A DNA stretch of 64,000 nt from Ignavibacteria bacterium (GTDB taxonomy: Bacteria; Bacteroidota; Ignavibacteria; Ignavibacteriales; Ignavibacteriaceae). Made by a program: the position numbers and the translations under genes. This document shows positions 9,140-16,820 of the stretch, piece by piece. Location of the stretch: positions 1 through 64,000 of the forward strand of contig JAFLBV010000001.1 in NCBI GenBank assembly GCA_017302895.1. The letters are read 5' to 3'. Under the pieces are notes generated by a model, which was not told the DNA's origin, did no database searches, and worked only from the letters and a program-made list of their open reading frames with translations. Position 1 is the stretch's first letter. Each line of letters begins with the position of its first letter.

Positions 9140-10387
9140 CTACTGGACACCTAAAATCTGTTTCATACGATTTTTTTGGTTAGCATATGAGATAGCGGTC
9201 TCCAAAGAAATTTTCTTCGAGATGTATAAATTCTTGATATCCTGTTCCATGGTGATCATCCCTTGTGCGGCTCCCTGGTTGATCATCATATAAATTTCAC
9301 CGGAGTTATTGTTCTTGATGGCTGACTGAATACTTGGTGTCATTACCAATACTTCTTTTGCCATCACACGCTTTCCGTCGAGACTCGGCAGGAGTTTCTG
9401 CGAGACAACAACTGTAAGTACATCGGCCAGTCTGTGACGAACACGGGGTTGCTCTGTTGGATGCACTTCGGCAATAATTCTGTCAATTGATTCAACGGCA
9501 GATGAGGTGTGAAGAGTCGAGAACACTTTATGTCCCGTATCAGCCACTTCAAGAGATGCCATTATTGTCTCAGGGTCTCTCATCTCACCGATGATTATAA
9601 TATCGGGATCCTGTCTCAGAGACTGAATAACGCCGTCTTTGAAGGATGCAACATCCTTTCCAACTTCGCGGTGTCTGATAATACACTTTTTGGAAGAATG
9701 CACAAACTCGATCGGCTGAGCGATCACTATTACCTGCGCATTGTCGGTATCGTTGTGCATATCTACAATGGCATCGAGTGTCGAAGATTTACCTGAACCT
9801 GTAATTCCTGTGATGAGAACCAGTCCCTGTTTGATGTAGAGATGGTGCATCGACTGAATGGCGGTTTTACTGAAGCCAAGAGTATCAATTTTCCTGATCG
9901 TTGGAGAGATGGCTCTCATATTCAGTGCAAGCGAGTCCATATCATAGTAGGCATCAGCTCTGAACCGGTATGTCCGTTCTGGTTCACCGGCAAGAAATGA
10001 ATGTGAAAAATCGATGTTTTTGTTCTGGAAGAGCCCCTCTTTTTGCTTGTCGCTGAGGAGGTTTAGAATTACAATTGCTGATTCGTCCTCGGTGAGCGAG
10101 GGAAGATCGGGAACACGCTCCTTTTTACCGTGGATACGCAGCCATACATTACGGGCCGTAGCCATTCCACCAAATTCGATATCAGATGCGTCTTTTTTCA
10201 CCATCAAAACCAGAATGGAATTGATGAAATCAAGAAGTACACCCTTTTGGTCGTAGTTCAGCCCGGCGATCAATTTTGCAAGAAATGGAAGCCTCTCCGC
10301 ACTTATAACCGAGCGCGGGACTTGTGATACCACCGCGGCAAGAAGTGCCTTGGCGGGTTGTGCTATTTGATCTAAAGCCGGAATCAT
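9140..10387 (-). CDS. PilT-like pilus retraction/motor ATPase
   Basis: A hexameric secretion ATPase of the PilT type. Walker A is GITGSGKSST near residue 195, the Asp box and Walker B lie around DPDIIIIGEMRDPETI (near 267), and the His box reads GHKVFSTLHTSSAVESIDR. The C-terminus has IKNNNSGEIYMMINQG and MITMEQDIKNLY, like the PilT AIRNLIRE region and the following helix. No zinc motif, unlike the PilB gene that precedes it in the operon. Motor protein for retraction, or a second extension motor. Its N-terminal about 40 residues are an extra helix. It follows PilB by 81 bases and abuts the PilM-PilN gene. Confidence 0.9.
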   Translation of the reverse strand: MIPALDQIAQPAKALLAAVVSQVPRSVISAERLPFLAKLIAGLNYDQKGVLLDFINSILVLMVKKDASDIEFGGMATARNVWLRIHGKKERVPDLPSLTEDESAIVILNLLSDKQKEGLFQNKNIDFSHSFLAGEPERTYRFRADAYYDMDSLALNMRAISPTIRKIDTLGFSKTAIQSMHHLYIKQGLVLITGITGSGKSSTLDAIVDMHNDTDNAQVIVIAQPIEFVHSSKKCIIRHREVGKDVASFKDGVIQSLRQDPDIIIIGEMRDPETIMASLEVADTGHKVFSTLHTSSAVESIDRIIAEVHPTEQPRVRHRLADVLTVVVSQKLLPSLDGKRVMAKEVLVMTPSIQSAIKNNNSGEIYMMINQGAAQGMITMEQDIKNLYISKKISLETAISYANQKNRMKQILGVQ

Positions 10388-10468
10388 TTATTACTTGAAT
10401 TAGTGTGTAAAAACGAGTATATCAACTCAAAATATAAAAAAAAAGAATGAGAAACAGGAAGAGAAGTT

Positions 10469-12262
10469 TTAATCTTCCATCGTTCCTGAAATTACTTCAT
10501 CAAAAGATGTCATGCCGAGTTTAACCTTTTCAAGACCGGTTTCGCGGAGGTTAAGCGAACCATCTTTTTTCGCCTGTGCTTTTAATTTTTCCTCATCAAC
10601 CTCTTCACCTGATGATACAATAACCCGCTTAAGTTCTTTGGTGAAGTAAAGAGCCTCGTGTATGGCAATTCTGCCTTTATATCCCGTACCTGAGCATTTG
10701 GGGCATCCTACCGGTTCATACACTTCATATTGTTTCCATTCATCCGGGTCAATCCCCAGGATATGGATTACCTCCTCTGGAATCTCGGTTGTTCTTCTTT
10801 TGCAGTCCACACACAGACGACGGATAAGACGTTGAGCTACAATAATATTGATAGCGTATGCGATAAGGAACGGCTCAATTCCCATTTTATAAAGTCTGGA
10901 AACAGCAGATGGTGCATCGTTTGTGTGAAGTGTCGAGAAAGTCAAGTGACCAGTGTTCGCAAGTTTAATAGCTACCTCGGCGGTCTCCTTGTCACGCATC
11001 TCACCAACAAGAACAATATCAGGGTCATGACGAAGAATCGCTCTGATTGCCTGTTCAAAATTCATTTTATGACTGATTTTAAGCTGTCTTGCACCTTTGA
11101 TTACATACTCAACGGGATCTTCAACAGTTAGTACATTCACAGTAGGGTCGATTACCTGATAGAGTGCTGCAACGAGTGTTGTACTTTTACCACTACCGGT
11201 AGGACCTGTCAGTATCACCATTCCCTGCGGCTTTCTGATTGCATCGTCGAAGGCGGTTCTTGCGTAACCGGCAAGACCGAGTTTGTTTAAGTCGGTAATA
11301 ACCTTTCTGTCATCGAGAATACGAATAACGACCGATTCAAATTTACTTCTGAGTTCGGTTCCGACCATGGGAAGTATCGAAACACGAAAACGGATCACAG
11401 TACCATCAATTTCTCTTTGGATAAAACCGTCCTGAGCTTTTTCTCTTTCGAAACGGTCAAGTCCCTTGGCTCTGTCTTTTACAACTGCGATAACTGCCTC
11501 GGGGTAGGTATTTTCTTGAGAGTACCACACTTGAAGGTTACCGTCAATTCTGAACATGATGTCGGTTCTTTTTGCACCCTGTGGAACGATATGAACATCG
11601 GATACGCCCCTTCTGGTTCCTTCAACAAGTGCCGCTTCAACAAGATTGATAAGGGCGGATTTATTGATTTCCGCTTCGAGCGCTTCTTCATCAAGCTGGG
11701 TGTCATCGGGCATATCTGTAATCATTTCCTGAGGCTGGTCCTGAATGTTCTTCAGGAATTCATTTTCAACAGGATTGATATGTGAGATAAGTTTGTCGTA
11801 GCGTGATTTCTTAATGAAAGTTACTTCATATTTCTTGGCTTTAAGGTCAAACGCTATTTTGGAAATCTTTTTATTTGTGGGATCGACCGCACCAAGAATA
11901 AGTTTGTCCTTGATGACAGGATCAAAAAGAAGGGGGATTACTTTTTGCAAACTCAGGAGTTGTTGAAGAGAGTCAGGGAGTGATTTTACATATCGTTTTA
12001 TTTCTTCAATTTTTTCATCGGTAAAACGGTCGGAAATGGAATCGAAATCCCGGAACGCATATAAAGAAGCTACCTCGGCGAAAACGATGTCATGATCATA
12101 CTTAAAATCTTCCACAAGAATTTGTGCAAGATTCCTTTTGATCTTGTTTACATCATTCGCCTTGGCGTCAAGTGCTTTTTCTAATGTCTGCGCATCAATT
12201 ATACCTTTTCGTAAAAGGGTATATCCGATTTTGTCAGCAGTTTCCAGTCTGGGGTCAAGCAT
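10469..12262 (-). CDS. PilB/GspE-type assembly ATPase
   Basis: The extension motor of the pilus-like machine. Residues about 10-160 form a GspE N-terminal domain (IGYTLLRKGIIDAQTLEKAL). The ATPase core has Walker A GPTGSGKSTTL near 354, Walker B IVLVGEMRDKETAE, and His box GHLTFSTLHTNDAPSAV. A tetra-Cys zinc site, CVDCKRR near 484 and CPKCSGTGYKGR near 525, is the usual PilB/GspE signature. Length (597) is normal. Its start lies inside the 3' end of the PilC gene (64-base overlap), so translational coupling is likely. The start is supported by the conserved IGYTLLRKG segment just after it. Confidence 0.92.
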   Translation of the reverse strand: MLDPRLETADKIGYTLLRKGIIDAQTLEKALDAKANDVNKIKRNLAQILVEDFKYDHDIVFAEVASLYAFRDFDSISDRFTDEKIEEIKRYVKSLPDSLQQLLSLQKVIPLLFDPVIKDKLILGAVDPTNKKISKIAFDLKAKKYEVTFIKKSRYDKLISHINPVENEFLKNIQDQPQEMITDMPDDTQLDEEALEAEINKSALINLVEAALVEGTRRGVSDVHIVPQGAKRTDIMFRIDGNLQVWYSQENTYPEAVIAVVKDRAKGLDRFEREKAQDGFIQREIDGTVIRFRVSILPMVGTELRSKFESVVIRILDDRKVITDLNKLGLAGYARTAFDDAIRKPQGMVILTGPTGSGKSTTLVAALYQVIDPTVNVLTVEDPVEYVIKGARQLKISHKMNFEQAIRAILRHDPDIVLVGEMRDKETAEVAIKLANTGHLTFSTLHTNDAPSAVSRLYKMGIEPFLIAYAINIIVAQRLIRRLCVDCKRRTTEIPEEVIHILGIDPDEWKQYEVYEPVGCPKCSGTGYKGRIAIHEALYFTKELKRVIVSSGEEVDEEKLKAQAKKDGSLNLRETGLEKVKLGMTSFDEVISGTMED

Positions 12263-13638
12263 TGGGCAATCTGTTTTTCCAGGAAAATTTCATTTTTTGA
12301 TACACCCGGAGGTTTAGGGCTGATTGTGGCTGTTTCTGCGGAGACCAGGGTCAGCGCAGTCATCACTACCATGATGATGAGGGAAATGACTACCTGTACC
12401 AGCTCTATAATGTTTTTAAGTTTGTAAACTGTTTCACTCTCGTAGTAATTCGCAAGCTGCAGCATACTGTTTTTGATGTTACCGGTTTCTTCACCCGAGT
12501 GGATACGGGAGATGGCAGTATCGGTAAAAACCCCTGTGGCTTCAAGGGCATCAGTAATTCCCACACCCTGTTTTGTCATGATAGGGATTGCGACTCTCTT
12601 AATTCTGTCTTCAAAATATTTGTTGTCCGTGGCTTCAGCAGAAATTCTCAGAGGAGTAATGCTCTCTGCTGAACCTGAATAGAGAGTGTAAAACACTCTG
12701 CAAAAAACTTCAATAGCCGTTTTATGCACAATTTGCCCAATCACTGGCATTCTGAGCATATATTTGTCTTTTAAGAACCGTCCCTTTTCTGTATTGATAA
12801 ATATAACGAATCCGATAAGAGGACCGAACATCACCAAAAAAATCATTATTGGATGTGCCATCATAAAATCACTCATTTCCAGAGTGAATTTTGTCATCGG
12901 TGGCAGTTCGATACCAAATCTTTTGAACATATTTGCGGTCTCGGGAAATATGTACATCACATAAAACAAAACTGCTCCTGCGAGAACCACCATAGTAATA
13001 AGAGGGGTTACAAGTGCACTTTTGAGGTTTTTCTTAAATTCTGCGCGTCTTTCGAGAAATTTAGCCGTGGCTCTGTAGATTTCCCCCATATTACCGCTTT
13101 TTGCGGCGAGACCGAGCATAAAAGCTGTAAATTTCCCGAAAATATTTTGATAGCGTGTGAAGACCTGTTCGGGGTCCGTTCCCTTTTTTAACTCTGAATT
13201 AATTTCTTTTAGTGTTTCTTTAAGTGTTTTATTTGCTGTGTCATTGATCAGGAGTGTGAGGATTTCACCGTAGGGGAGTTTCTGATCCAACAGTTCGGCA
13301 CTGATCTTTACAAACATTAGCAAATCCTGCATACCCGGCTTTGCCTGGTAGTCGAAGAGTTTGGATCTTACATAGAGAATCTTGTAGCCGAGTTTTTGGA
13401 AGGCATCTATAACTTCCTGTCGATTGAAAGCTTTCTGCTCGCCCATAATTGGCTTTTCAGCCCCTTTTTGGACCTTATAGAGAAAAGTCCCCCTCTTCTC
13501 AATCGAACGAACGGTGAGATTACTTTGGGCAGCAAGTTTTTGGATCTTTTTTTTGCCGTCTGAAGTGGAGTCGGCAGTAAGAGATCCACTTATTATCTGT
13601 CCGTTTGGCTTAACAGCAGTAAATCGTAATTCAGTCAT
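12199..13638 (-). CDS. PilC/GspF-type inner-membrane platform protein
   Basis: The polytopic membrane platform that receives pilins. Two T2SSF-like domains (about 95-225 and 295-430) each show the conserved pattern FMLGLAAKSGNMGEIYRATAKFL and IHSGEETGNIKNSMLQLANYY, and membrane helices lie near 200-230, 260-285 and 435-460. Residues 1-85 are a cytoplasmic N-terminal module. After the last helix, where PilC/GspF normally ends, the frame continues for about 45 polar residues, 20 of which overlap the PilB gene. A probable leaky terminator separates it from the upstream pilin gene. Confidence 0.9.
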   Translation of the reverse strand: MTELRFTAVKPNGQIISGSLTADSTSDGKKKIQKLAAQSNLTVRSIEKRGTFLYKVQKGAEKPIMGEQKAFNRQEVIDAFQKLGYKILYVRSKLFDYQAKPGMQDLLMFVKISAELLDQKLPYGEILTLLINDTANKTLKETLKEINSELKKGTDPEQVFTRYQNIFGKFTAFMLGLAAKSGNMGEIYRATAKFLERRAEFKKNLKSALVTPLITMVVLAGAVLFYVMYIFPETANMFKRFGIELPPMTKFTLEMSDFMMAHPIMIFLVMFGPLIGFVIFINTEKGRFLKDKYMLRMPVIGQIVHKTAIEVFCRVFYTLYSGSAESITPLRISAEATDNKYFEDRIKRVAIPIMTKQGVGITDALEATGVFTDTAISRIHSGEETGNIKNSMLQLANYYESETVYKLKNIIELVQVVISLIIMVVMTALTLVSAETATISPKPPGVSKNEIFLEKQIAQCLTPDWKLLTKSDIPFYEKV

Positions 13639-13652
13639 CTAAAAACAGATAA

Positions 13653-13683
13653 AGGGAAGGCTATAATATTTACAACCTTCCCT
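13653..13683 (-). terminator. Hairpin between pilin-like gene 1 and pilC
   Basis: An 8-bp perfect stem, AGGGAAGG/CCTTCCCT (13653-13660 with 13676-13683), with a 15-base AT loop. Read on the minus strand the stem is followed by TTTATCTGTTTTT, a weak U-rich tract. It sits just after the pilin stop codon and just before the platform gene start. A partial terminator here would let pilin mRNA exceed that of the machine genes (inference), a common arrangement in pilus operons. Confidence 0.6.
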
Positions 13684-13705
13684 GAATAGATAAAAATAAT
13701 TAAAT

Positions 13706-14098
13706 CTACTTAACGATTGAAGCTGTTTGAGCTGTCGAGGTGACGGTCATGTCTACTTCTACAGTTCCTGTTGGATCTTTAGTACCTGGCTGGTTACCAA
13801 TACCTGTAAACACGATAGTTGTTGCTGTACCGGCGGTCTTAATGGAATAAGTACCATTAGCTGTTGTATCCATGCTGGCAGGAATGGTATAGCCGACGAA
13901 AGAGTTTCCGCCGCCACCCATACCGGTTGGTTTGCGGAACCATTGCTGAGCATTAGCTGCAATGTTCTGCAAATCAGAGATAACAGCATCCTGATTGGAT
14001 GATGAACTGCTTGCTGTGAATACGCTGATACCGACTACTACTGCGATACCGACGATGATTACGCCAAGAACAATAAGTAACAACTGTTGTTGTCCCAT
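13706..14098 (-). CDS. Type IV pilin-like protein 1
   Basis: 130 residues. The start MGQQQLLLIVLGVIIVGIAV puts a Gly directly before a polar residue and a continuous hydrophobic helix, as in prepilins with a very short leader. The Glu that normally stands at mature position 5 is absent (QQQLL follows the Gly). A second helix (DAVISDLQNIAANAQQWF) is followed by GMGGGGNSFVGYTIP, which is shared with pilin-like 2, and a beta-rich Thr-rich C-terminus. The ribosome site GAGG lies 7-8 bases before the ATG. Probably the structural subunit of the adjacent machine, by position. No prepilin peptidase gene is in the window. Confidence 0.75.
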   Translation of the reverse strand: MGQQQLLLIVLGVIIVGIAVVVGISVFTASSSSSNQDAVISDLQNIAANAQQWFRKPTGMGGGGNSFVGYTIPASMDTTANGTYSIKTAGTATTIVFTGIGNQPGTKDPTGTVEVDMTVTSTAQTASIVK

Positions 14099-14245
14099 AG
14101 TGATTCCTCAATTGATTTGTTGGTGAATGTGTTGTTTGAAAAATGATTTAATATACAGTTTAATATAATAAATGTAATCTAAATTTAAGTGTGATATAAA
14201 ATAAATTTAATAAACTTATTTAATTTTTCTCTCGATTGAAGAAAA

Positions 14246-14635
14246 TTAGATAATAAGGCTTCCGTCTTCTCTCAGTTTTTGGGTTGCTTCTTCTCTCTGG
14301 TCTTGAGTGGCAATCTTCAAATATTCATTTGTCATCCGCTCAAGATTCTTTGCAAGATTTACCATGACGGCTTTTGCGATATCAGGATTTTCTCTTATCA
14401 ACAGATCGAAATCGCTTGGAATAGGAACAACGGTAGTGGGTTCCATAGCTACGAGCGATGCTGTTCGCGGTTTCCCAAGGATTGCACTCATTTCACCGAG
14501 AATTCCGCCTTTCTCAGAGAAAGTGCCGACCTGTACATCTCCTTTGAAGATTCCAATACTCCCTTTCATCAATACAAAAAGATTGAAAGTAGTATCTCCT
14601 TCTTTAACAATTGATTCGCCTTTTTGAAAAATCAT
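14246..14635 (-). CDS. Stand-alone cyclic-nucleotide-binding domain protein
   Basis: 129 residues that are almost entirely a CRP/CNMP-type beta-roll: FQKGESIVKEGDTTFNLFVLMKG, then GGILGEMSAILGKPRTASLVA, the phosphate-binding cassette region with GEM..L and RTAS, followed by one C-terminal helix. There is no helix-turn-helix, so it is not a transcription factor of the CRP class. It lies between the two pilin-like genes on the same strand, 24 bases after pilin-like 2 and 147 bases before pilin-like 1. A nucleotide-responsive regulator of the machine is a reasonable inference; whether it binds cAMP, cGMP or another ligand cannot be read. Confidence 0.85.
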   Translation of the reverse strand: MIFQKGESIVKEGDTTFNLFVLMKGSIGIFKGDVQVGTFSEKGGILGEMSAILGKPRTASLVAMEPTTVVPIPSDFDLLIRENPDIAKAVMVNLAKNLERMTNEYLKIATQDQREEATQKLREDGSLII

Positions 14636-14659
14636 CTAAACTCCGAAAAAAGTGTAAAG

Positions 14660-15043
14660 TTAATTGTCATCTGTGATAGTGAAATTATTAGGCGTGGTTT
14701 CAATCACCACTTTGATTGTGTCCTGTCCAAGCTGTAACATTCTGTCAACTCCGGAAATAGTAATCAAATCGTTAGCGACGGATTTTATGGTGTATATACC
14801 GGAATCGGTTGTATCGAGCGTTGGCGGAATTGTAAAACCGATGAAAGAATTTCCGCCACCGCCTCTCGCACTTGGTACACGCCAGAATTGTTGTGCCATT
14901 GAAGCAAGGGTCACACATTCAATTTGGATCTGATTTTTTTTATTCTCGGTAGCTGCCTGATCAAAAACCATTAAGCCTGTGATGACTGCAACACCAACAA
15001 TAATGACGCCGAGAGTGATAAGCAGGAGTTGTTGCTGTCCCAT
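14660..15043 (-). CDS. Type IV pilin-like protein 2
   Basis: 127 residues, a paralogue of the pilin at 13706-14098. The first 20 residues differ at only two positions (MGQQQLLLITLGVIIVGVAV), and the GGGGNSFIGFTIP block is shared, as is the DTTDSGIYTIKS strand. Again there is no Glu at position 5 after Gly. The middle helix carries a Cys (QIECVTLASMAQQFW) and the C-terminus diverges, so the two may be major and minor subunits (inference). AGAAGGA about 10 bases before the ATG is the ribosome site. It is first in the operon and follows a leader with three hairpins. Confidence 0.75.
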   Translation of the reverse strand: MGQQQLLLITLGVIIVGVAVITGLMVFDQAATENKKNQIQIECVTLASMAQQFWRVPSARGGGGNSFIGFTIPPTLDTTDSGIYTIKSVANDLITISGVDRMLQLGQDTIKVVIETTPNNFTITDDN

Positions 15044-15374
15044 ATTCTAAGAATTCCTTCTAAAACGAATATGATGGGCAACAAATCTGATCAAAGCGGA
15101 AGAAGGTTCCGAAATCAGATCGAGCTTTTGCAGTTCGTGTAATCGGTAAGTGCTGGTTATCAACAAACCAACACCATGGCTCAGCAACATTGAAATCCTA
15201 AATTAGGATAAAAGATCCGGTTGACTGGTGTCTCTATAAATCTTACAGAAACATTACTTTAAGTTAGTTAAAAAAAAGTGGATTAGCAACAATTATTTTT
15301 TGCATATACTGTGACTTGTGGCACGATACCGTGAAATAAGGGGAAAAACAGGCTGCAATCGGGTTACCGGGTCG
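15044..15374. other. 331-base intergenic region between pilin-like gene 2 and the rRNA methyltransferase
   Basis: No coding frame of note. It holds the three hairpins described separately (15085-15209) and presumably the promoter of the pilus-like operon on the minus strand, in the AT-rich part around 15230-15305. I looked for a sigma-54 motif on the minus strand, because many pilin genes use one, and found none. Confidence 0.6.
15085..15209 (-). promoter_or_regulatory. Three-hairpin leader upstream of pilin-like gene 2
   Basis: Three inverted repeats lie in a row in the 5' region of the pilus-like operon. 15195-15209: ATCCTA/TAGGAT with a 3-base loop. 15150-15174: GTGCTGGTT/AACCAACAC, eight pairs and one mismatch. 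15085-15120: ATCTGAT/ATCAGAT outside and CGGAA/TTCCG inside, with a 5-base loop GAAGG. The last ends 41 bases before the start codon. No U tract follows, so they are not simple terminators. I cannot match the layout to a known riboswitch. The claim of function is inference; the repeats are directly visible. Confidence 0.55.
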
Positions 15375-16817
15375 TCAAAACCGGAAATTCTGGTTTCTGT
15401 GTCCTCTTGGGAACTGACTTTTCAACCCTCTTTCAGTAACCACACCTGTACCAATTATCTCTCCATCGGAGCGCAGTATAACCTGACGGTCGGCACCTGA
15501 TGATCTGGATGAGTCGGCATATTTTTTTACTGTGCCCCCCTCCATATAGGTTTTTAATTCCTCGGGGTCGTCGAGATCTATTATTCCCTTTGTGAAGTGT
15601 TGCGAGAGTGCCTGTGCAGCTATGCTGTTCAAAATCACCTGGTCGTTCTTTTCGTAGGAGCCGAGTTTTAGTCCGATACGGTCGTAGATACCTGTTCGGT
15701 TGTCATCCCAGTCACCCGAAACGAAATAGAGTTTCTTCCCATGGTCGGGATATTTGAAGGCGTTCAGGACATCCTCATCGATTCCAAAATTATTAATTAT
15801 TGAAGCGAGAGTGTGCTTAACTTTTTTGAATGGTTTGATGACAGTTCTTCCTTCGCGGGGTTCGGAAGATTTTATATGCTCTGTCTTATCAGTTTTAATC
15901 ATCTTTGCAAGGTAAAAGCCTTCCGAATTTGAAAGCCAGGGGAGAACCCTTGCGGTTTTTGAGAGTTCAGAAGAGAATTTTTTATCGCGGGTTGAAGTAA
16001 AACCTTCAATTCCACCGGGTATTGAAACAGGAATCAGTTCGACGGGATATTTTTCGAGTACCTTGTTTACAATTTCTTCGTTTTCTTCAGTTGTCAGGGT
16101 ACAAGTGGAATAAACCAACTCGCCGCCAGGTTTAAGCATTTTGACTGCTGCAATGATAAGGCTGAGTTGCAGATTTATTAAACCTGTGATTGAGGAAGTG
16201 CTCCACCACTTGTTCACTTCTTCTTTTTTCTGAATAATTCCCAATCCGGAACATGGGACATCAACCAGTATTTTATCGAAATAATTTTGATAATACTTCC
16301 CAAGCCATTCACCCTTGTCCTGGATTATGCCGCAGTTGTAGATGTTCGTCCGTTCAATATTGAACGAAAGTGTTCTGAGCCGGTCGCCCTGCACCTCATT
16401 CACAACGAGCATCCCCGTATTTTCCATCATTGCACCGAGCTGAGTGGACTTGGAGCCGGGAGCTGCACAAAGGTCGAGCACTTTGCTCCCTTTTTCAGGT
16501 TGCAGATAGACAGGAGGCAACATTGAAGAAGTACTTTGGATGTAATAATATCCCAGCAGATGTTCAAATGTTTTCCCGATCAGATTTTCAGGGTCTGAAT
16601 CGATTACAAGAGCATCAGTGATATCCGGATGAAAAGAGGTGTAAATCCCGTATTTTCTTTCGAGAACGGGTTTTATTTTGGCAGGGGTGCTTTTAAGAGA
16701 ATTAACTCTAACTGACTGTTTCCTGGGATTACCAAGGAGTTCCACAAATCTGGAGACCTGCTCATCTCCAAAAAGACCGAGAAGGTAAGACTGAATGTTT
16801 TCGCTGATTAAATTCAT
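15375..16817 (-). CDS. 16S rRNA (cytosine-C5) methyltransferase, RsmB/RsmF family
   Basis: NOL1/NOP2/Sun-type RNA m5C methyltransferase. The S-adenosylmethionine loop is VLDLCAAPGSKSTQLG. Both catalytic Cys motifs are present: DVPCSGLG near residue 189 and YSTCTL near 236. Residues 1-100 form the usual N-terminal RNA-binding part (KQSVRVNSLK), and the C-terminal about 150 residues, ending in a PUA-like region with IIGTGVVTERGLK, are like RsmF (YebU). The exact target cytosine cannot be told from sequence. It starts 3 bases after bshA and probably shares its transcript. Confidence 0.88.
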   Translation of the reverse strand: MNLISENIQSYLLGLFGDEQVSRFVELLGNPRKQSVRVNSLKSTPAKIKPVLERKYGIYTSFHPDITDALVIDSDPENLIGKTFEHLLGYYYIQSTSSMLPPVYLQPEKGSKVLDLCAAPGSKSTQLGAMMENTGMLVVNEVQGDRLRTLSFNIERTNIYNCGIIQDKGEWLGKYYQNYFDKILVDVPCSGLGIIQKKEEVNKWWSTSSITGLINLQLSLIIAAVKMLKPGGELVYSTCTLTTEENEEIVNKVLEKYPVELIPVSIPGGIEGFTSTRDKKFSSELSKTARVLPWLSNSEGFYLAKMIKTDKTEHIKSSEPREGRTVIKPFKKVKHTLASIINNFGIDEDVLNAFKYPDHGKKLYFVSGDWDDNRTGIYDRIGLKLGSYEKNDQVILNSIAAQALSQHFTKGIIDLDDPEELKTYMEGGTVKKYADSSRSSGADRQVILRSDGEIIGTGVVTERGLKSQFPRGHRNQNFRF

Positions 16818-16820
16818 CGC

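Noticed and set aside
15044..15300. A c-di-GMP or other known riboswitch in the pilin leader
   Set aside because: The conserved core sequences of the classes I know are not present; only the stems are supported.
15316..15330. TGGCAC at 15316 as a sigma-54 promoter
   Set aside because: The -12 position reads CGTG rather than TTGC, and it would point into the rRNA methyltransferase 3' end.
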